From: Chloroflexota bacterium
GTDB taxonomy: Bacteria > Chloroflexota > Anaerolineae > Aggregatilineales > Phototrophicaceae
DNA length: 64,000 nucleotides
Direction: 5' to 3'
Assembly: GCA_026708115.1 (NCBI GenBank)
Contig: JAPOVL010000035.1
Coordinates: 124,001 to 188,000 of the forward strand
The translations under genes were made by a program, and so were the position numbers. Shown here piece by piece: positions 59,883 to 64,000 of this stretch (positions are counted from its first letter, which is position 1; each line of letters starts with the position of its first letter). A model generated the notes under the pieces. That model worked only from the letters and a program-made list of their open reading frames with translations, searched no databases and had not been told where the DNA came from.

Positions 59883-61247
59883 CTACATTTCCTCGCAAGG
59901 CACCAGCAAGTTGTATTCTTCGATGAGCAGGTCGGCCTCCGCCTTCAGGCGATCCAGCGACTCCTGGATATCGGCATCGTTACGGAGGATGTTTTGGAAG
60001 ACTTCCCGATACATCTGGTAGACCTGCGCGAAGCTGCCGAAGATCGCGCCGGCGGTTTGCGGGACCCGGGCCGACGCAGCCAATTGGTGGTTTGCAACGG
60101 CGAATGTCGGATTTTCTTCGAACCAGCCTTCCGCTTCCAGGTAGTCATAGCCGGACTGCGTCACCGGAATGTAGCCAGTTGACTTGTGCCAATTGGCGAT
60201 GTTCTCCGGTTCCAGCATATACATGAGGAAGGTCAAGGCGCCTTCTTCCACTTCTGGCGCGAGGCCATTGGTCAAGAGGATCATCCCGCCGCCGACGGTG
60301 TTGCCGACGTAATCCACATCCTGATTGTAAAACATGCGATCGGCGCCCACGGTGAAACCGTTGCCTTCAGCGATTTCCACGCGACTGCGGGCGGCGGCGC
60401 TGGAGTTCAAATGCAATGCCAATTTGCTGTCAGCCCATTTGATGTCGTACTCGGCCCGGCCATAATCGACCCAATAGCCGGCGTCCTCGAGGCTCTTGTG
60501 CCAGGCCAGGTAATCTACTGCCTCCTGACTGTTAAACAGCACCTCGGTGACACAGCCGCCGCCGCGACCGTTCTCGTTGTTGGACATAAAGGCGCCCTGC
60601 ATCGCCAGCGCGTTTTCAAAGTACCAGCCGCCGGCGCCGAAATTGATGCAGTCCACATCAGGAAACTTGTCAACGATGATGGCGCAGACTTCGTGGACTT
60701 CCGCCCAGGTCGAGGGGATGGCGGCGAAATCGTTGACATCTTCGGCCACGCCGGCTTCCACGAGCAGATCCATGTTGCCAAAGACGATCGGCGTCGAGGC
60801 GTTCCAGGGCAATTCGTAGTACTCGCCATCCAACTGAAAGAACATCGCGGCGGGACCGACAATCTCGTCGAGGCGCACGGGAATTCCATTGATTTCGGTA
60901 CGGCCGGCAATGGCTTCGTGTAGAGGCTTGAAGAACCCGGTATCACGGGGCGCCTGCGTATTGCTCGTGGTCCCTTGCAGCAGCTCGGGCGGATCGCCCT
61001 GTTCCTGCGCCAGCGTGTAGAGATCATAGGCGTTGCGGTAGCCGTCCAAAACACGCAGTTCCAGATCGTACTGCGGGAAGGCGGCTTCAAAGGCCGGTTC
61101 CACCACATCGGGCAACCAAGTGACGTTGCCCCAAACGTGCCAGAAGCGGATAGTCACGCGGTCGTCATCCTGTGCCAGGGTCAGGGATGGCGCCAGCACC
61201 AGCACCAGCATCAAGACGATCAAAAGAAGAGGCAGTTTCTTGTTCAT
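59883..61247 (-). CDS. ABC solute-binding protein, family 1 (UgpB-like)
   Basis: 454 residues from the ATG at 61247 (AAAAGGATAAGCTC upstream); the longer frame to 61301 lacks support. Sec signal peptide of about 25 residues ending SLTLAQD, no lipobox cysteine. SBP_bac_1 features: VTIRFWHVWGNVTWLPDVVE, FEAAFPQYDLELRV, YYELPWNASTPIVFGN and MYMLEPENIANWHKSTGYIP; the last segment, with a Trp and the GYIPV run, is typical of UgpB-like proteins. First transport gene of an operon with two permeases and an EEP hydrolase; an IclR remnant lies 13 bp upstream. Confidence 0.92.
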   Translation of the reverse strand: MNKKLPLLLIVLMLVLVLAPSLTLAQDDDRVTIRFWHVWGNVTWLPDVVEPAFEAAFPQYDLELRVLDGYRNAYDLYTLAQEQGDPPELLQGTTSNTQAPRDTGFFKPLHEAIAGRTEINGIPVRLDEIVGPAAMFFQLDGEYYELPWNASTPIVFGNMDLLVEAGVAEDVNDFAAIPSTWAEVHEVCAIIVDKFPDVDCINFGAGGWYFENALAMQGAFMSNNENGRGGGCVTEVLFNSQEAVDYLAWHKSLEDAGYWVDYGRAEYDIKWADSKLALHLNSSAAARSRVEIAEGNGFTVGADRMFYNQDVDYVGNTVGGGMILLTNGLAPEVEEGALTFLMYMLEPENIANWHKSTGYIPVTQSGYDYLEAEGWFEENPTFAVANHQLAASARVPQTAGAIFGSFAQVYQMYREVFQNILRNDADIQESLDRLKAEADLLIEEYNLLVPCEEM

Positions 61248-61260
61248 GAGCTTATCCTTT

Positions 61261-61683
61261 TCATAAACTATCATATGGTATCCGAAAAAATTGCCGGACA
61301 ATTCCTGATTCTAGCCAATCATCACAGGCGACGCAAACACAGGCTGAGGTCGGCACAAGAAAAACCTGCATGCTTAGAAGCTCAGGCCACAGGCCAGCCA
61401 TAAATCGTCTGGAGCTGAAGCCGAAGATGATGACGAGCGGCAGCGACGCGAGGACATAGCCGGCGATATGGTAACGGCGATACTCCGGATTCTGCGCGAA
61501 ACACCCGTTGCGCTGCAGGGTATAGACCAGATCGGAGGCAGTGCTCTTGTGCAGGTTTAGCGCCTTGGCGATATCCGCGATGCCCAATTCCGGACGTTGC
61601 GAACCGAACAACAACAGCATATCCAGGGCGCGCTGCAGCGAAGATATGATCCGCGGATCTTTTTCTTTCTCGCCCGTCACCAT
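61261..61683 (-). pseudogene. Truncated IclR-family regulator
   Basis: The first about 75 residues are a good IclR winged helix: SLQRALDMLLLFGSQRPELG, IADIAKALNLHKSTASDL, then LQRNGCFAQNPEYRRYHIAG. The protein should continue with a 170-residue effector domain, but after about residue 80 the sequence becomes non-homologous and ends at 140. A DNA-binding-only product may still be made, so it could act as a ligand-independent repressor, but decay is more likely. It lies just before the SBP gene that it probably once controlled. Confidence 0.65.
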
Positions 61684-61873
61684 ACACTCCGTCCTGCTCT
61701 GATTCTCTTTTCTACAACAAAGCAGAGCAAAAGGTTCTGGGAGTATCGTCCAAGACAGCCTGAAGCCAGCGTCCGCGGATTGCCAGTTTCGCGAGATAAT
61801 ACAGGCCCGAAACGACCCATGTGCCTCTGCGGCGGAGTATTGCTACTATAAGGCAAGTTAGATTGGGCCAGTC

Positions 61874-62749
61874 ATGAATATCCGCACTATCCAATCCAAA
61901 AGCATCCTCACGCCACAGAAGCGCGGCTTCCTCACGGCCGGCGAGCGTCCCTATACCCACAGCTTGTCCTGGGCCATCGGCTGTGGCTTCGGCTCCATCT
62001 ACTGCGGCGCCTACTGCTATGCCCAGAAGCTGCCCAACTGGCTCTATTCGCGGCGCGCGGACGAAGGCTGGGGCCAGGCGCTGATCATCAAAGAGAACGC
62101 GGCCGAATTGCTGGCGGCGCAACTGGCCCGGGCGCGGAACCGGCGCCAGATGCGCATTTTCATGAGCCCGGTCACCGATCCTTACCAGCCGCTGGAGCGC
62201 AAGCTGCGCTTGACGCGGCGCTGCCTGGATGTCTTCGCCCGCTATGGCGATCTCGATCTGCTGCTGATTCAGACGCGCGGTCCGACGGTCGTCGACGATC
62301 TGGATCGCATCGCACGCATCCCCTACGCCTGGCTGGGCATGTCCATCGAGACCGACCGGGGTGATCTGCCTTATGGTCCGGCCAAGGCGCATGTGGACAA
62401 GCGTTTTGATGCGGTAAAGCGCGCGGTCCTGGCTGGATTGCGCGTCCAGATCGCGGTCTCGCCGGTATTGCCCTATTCGCCAGCATTCGCCGAGCGCTTG
62501 CTGGAGACCGGGGCGCAGCGCATCGTCATCGATACCTTCGCCCTGGGCGATGGCAGCCGCGGGGCGCGCACGGCGGGCAGTCCCTTCGCGGCGGTGGCGG
62601 ATTATGACTGGCGGGACGATGGCATGGCCGAGAGTTTGTACCATCAGTTGACGGCGTATCACGATGATGTGTCCTGGAGCGGAGAGGGATTTGCGGGGAT
62701 TGTGGGGCAGAATGAACCTTTCGCCCCCCAAACTGGCTCTTTAGGTTGA
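61874..62749 (+). CDS. Radical SAM protein with unusual cysteine spacing (spore photoproduct lyase-like group)
   Basis: 291 residues, ATG start. The cluster motif is C37-x6-C44-x3-C48-Y-A instead of the usual CxxxCxxC followed by YA; the surrounding sequence (YTHSLSWAIG before it, YAQKLPNW after it) resembles the SPL/Rv2578c-like radical SAM group. Further family-like blocks: IFMSPVTDPYQPLE, LLLIQTRGP and WLGMSIETD. Members of this group are poorly characterised; some repair UV photoproducts or work with nucleotide substrates. Only 22 bp separate it from the sigma-ankyrin gene, so the two are probably co-transcribed. Confidence 0.8.
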   Translation: MNIRTIQSKSILTPQKRGFLTAGERPYTHSLSWAIGCGFGSIYCGAYCYAQKLPNWLYSRRADEGWGQALIIKENAAELLAAQLARARNRRQMRIFMSPVTDPYQPLERKLRLTRRCLDVFARYGDLDLLLIQTRGPTVVDDLDRIARIPYAWLGMSIETDRGDLPYGPAKAHVDKRFDAVKRAVLAGLRVQIAVSPVLPYSPAFAERLLETGAQRIVIDTFALGDGSRGARTAGSPFAAVADYDWRDDGMAESLYHQLTAYHDDVSWSGEGFAGIVGQNEPFAPQTGSLG

Positions 62750-62771
62750 AGGCATAACCGAAGGAGCGCCT

Positions 62772-64000
62772 ATGGAAAAACTGACCGGACTGATCATCGC
62801 CTCCCGCGGGGGAGATTGCGATGCCTACGAAGAAGTGGTGCGCCGCTTCCAGGATATGGCGGTGGCTTATGCCTATGCCCAGTTGGGCAACTGGCAAGAG
62901 GCGGAAGACGCCGCGCAGGAAGCTTTCATCGCCGCTTGGTACGGCTTGCTCGGCTTGCGCGACGCGGCGGCATTCCCGGGCTGGTTCCGGCGCATCGTGC
63001 ATTCCCGCGCCAACCGCCGCCTGCGCCTGCCGCAGCCGCTGCTAGTCTCGCTGGAGCAAGCCGGGGAGATCGCCGCCGAGCCGCCGCCCGATGGCGGGGG
63101 ACTGCCCGACGACATCGCCGCCACGATAGAGGCCTTGCCCGAGGCGCAGCGCAGCGTACTGCTACTGCATTACATGAACGACTTCGCGCAAGCCGAGATC
63201 GCGGCCTTCCTGGAGATACCGCTGGGCACGGTCAAATCCCGGCTCTATCACGCGCGTAAACAGATCAAACAAAGGATGACAGCATTGGATAACTTATCCG
63301 CACAACGTCCCTCGCGGGACAGTCAATTCACCGAAAAGGTCATGCGCCTCTTTGATGCCGCCAAATCAGGCGATATCGACAAGGTGCGGGCCTTGCTGGC
63401 CGAAGACGGCCGCCTGGCCAATGCCGAGGGCTTTGTCAGAACGTCGCTATGGGGATCGGACGCCAAAGCGCTGCACGTGGCTGTGATGCACGGGCGCAAG
63501 GACATTGTCGATCTGCTGCTGGCGCATGGCGCCGATATCAACGCGCGCGATGACAAGTACCGCTTCAACGCGCTGATCCACGCCATCGACCTGGCCGATT
63601 TCATGCCGGAATACGCCGAACTGGGCATGGTTGATTTTCTGCTGGCGCGCGGCGCGGAAATGGACGTCTGGGCTTGTGCCTGGCTGGGCGATATGGAGGG
63701 CGTCAAGCAACGGCTGGACGAAAATCCGGCCCTGGTCAACGCCATCGGTCCAGGGCCCAGCACCTTGATGTCCTTTTGCCGCGATGTGAAAACGATCGAG
63801 TTCTATTTAGGTTACGGCGCCGACCCGCTGGTGCGGTACCAACGTCACGGCAAAACGCGCGAGAGCTCGCCCCTGCGCGATCAAGCTTATCGCCGCAATT
63901 ACGCCGGCGTGCGCCGCCTGCTGCGGCACCTGGGCTGGGCGGTTGATGTTTTCTGGGCGAGCATCATGGGCGATATCGACGCTCTGCGCGCGATTCTTGC
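62772..64000 (+). CDS. ECF-type RNA polymerase sigma factor fused to ankyrin repeats (3' end outside the window)
   Basis: The frame runs from the ATG at 62772 (AAGGAG five bases upstream) to the right edge without a stop: at least 409 residues. Residues 10-85 are sigma region 2, with the 2.2 motif AEDAAQEAFIAAW (44-56). Residues 112-170 are region 4 with LPEAQRSVLLLHYMNDFAQA, then EIAAFLEIPLGTVKSRLYHA. From about 185 the protein changes to ankyrin-like helical repeats: MRLFDAAKSGDIDKVRALLA, ALHVAVMHGRKDIVDLLLAH, GADINARDD, then MVDFLLARGAEMDV and more to the edge. The second part may sense a protein partner or act as a built-in anti-sigma. No membrane segment. No separate anti-sigma gene is visible. 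Confidence 0.9.
   Translation, partial: MEKLTGLIIASRGGDCDAYEEVVRRFQDMAVAYAYAQLGNWQEAEDAAQEAFIAAWYGLLGLRDAAAFPGWFRRIVHSRANRRLRLPQPLLVSLEQAGEIAAEPPPDGGGLPDDIAATIEALPEAQRSVLLLHYMNDFAQAEIAAFLEIPLGTVKSRLYHARKQIKQRMTALDNLSAQRPSRDSQFTEKVMRLFDAAKSGDIDKVRALLAEDGRLANAEGFVRTSLWGSDAKALHVAVMHGRKDIVDLLLAHGADINARDDKYRFNALIHAIDLADFMPEYAELGMVDFLLARGAEMDVWACAWLGDMEGVKQRLDENPALVNAIGPGPSTLMSFCRDVKTIEFYLGYGADPLVRYQRHGKTRESSPLRDQAYRRNYAGVRRLLRHLGWAVDVFWASIMGDIDALRAIL

Noticed and set aside
1..64000. CRISPR arrays, prophage, intact transposases, rRNA or tRNA genes
   Set aside because: Looked for on both strands; no regularly spaced repeats, no integrase or transposase motifs and no structural RNA genes were found.

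Overview
The window looks like an accessory, catabolic stretch of a moderately GC-rich bacterial chromosome. Gene content (many ABC uptake operons without a shared ATPase, DUF3830, M55 and M29/NicX-like enzymes, amidohydrolases, P450, GH32/GH88/sulfatase) and the style of the secretion signals fit a Chloroflexota bacterium, possibly Anaerolineae-like or SAR202-like. That placement is inference from gene content; no rRNA, tRNA or other phylogenetic marker is present. No CRISPR array, prophage or intact insertion sequence was seen.

Layout. 1-5.2 kb: the 3' end of a tandem GIY-YIG-like protein, then two near-duplicate amidohydrolases, a Rieske ferredoxin, a VOC protein and a Gfo/Idh/MocA oxidoreductase. 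5.4-8.3 kb: a lone peptide-type solute-binding protein (SBP) and a GntR/FCD regulator. 8.7-15.8 kb: a Tat-exported sugar SBP, M55 peptidase, cytochrome P450, glycosidase-like beta-propeller and two sugar permeases. 16-22.3 kb: a complete spermidine/putrescine-type ABC transporter run together with a nucleoside phosphorylase and adenine deaminase. 22.7-34.2 kb: an M20 homologue with altered active-site residues, an SBP and DppB/DppC permeases, an M29/NicX-like enzyme, aldo/keto reductase, DUF3830, phosphotriesterase-like and ADP-ribosylglycohydrolase-like proteins. 34.2-39.2 kb (minus strand): a sugar ABC system and GH32 fructosidase. 40.2-51.2 kb: an oligosaccharide-type SBP, sulfatase, complete Opp/Dpp transporter, an unrecognised 692-residue protein and, convergent, a GH88 unsaturated uronyl hydrolase. 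51.5-54.2 kb: CoA-transferase, enoyl-CoA hydratase and an ABC ATPase remnant. 54.4-61.7 kb (minus strand): a broken SDR, a fuconolactonase-like amidohydrolase, and an IclR remnant/SBP/two permeases/endonuclease-exonuclease-phosphatase operon. 61.9-64 kb: a radical SAM protein and an ECF sigma factor fused to ankyrin repeats that runs off the window.

Themes. There are seven SBP genes; none encodes a lipobox cysteine, and each is followed by a GC-rich stem-loop before the next gene. Five transporter sets serve different carbon sources, but only two carry ATPase genes, so ATPases are probably shared. Several genes are decayed (LacI remnant, ABC ATPase tail, SDR with a stop and a frameshift, IclR without effector domain), pointing to active turnover of catabolic modules.

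The most interesting items are the sulfatase/Opp/692-residue/GH88 locus as a candidate sulfated polyuronide system with a possible unrecognised lyase, the sigma-ankyrin fusion, the P450 embedded in a sugar-uptake operon, the M20 homologue that has lost its usual metal ligands, and a decayed LacI repressor beside an intact LacI-like operator.
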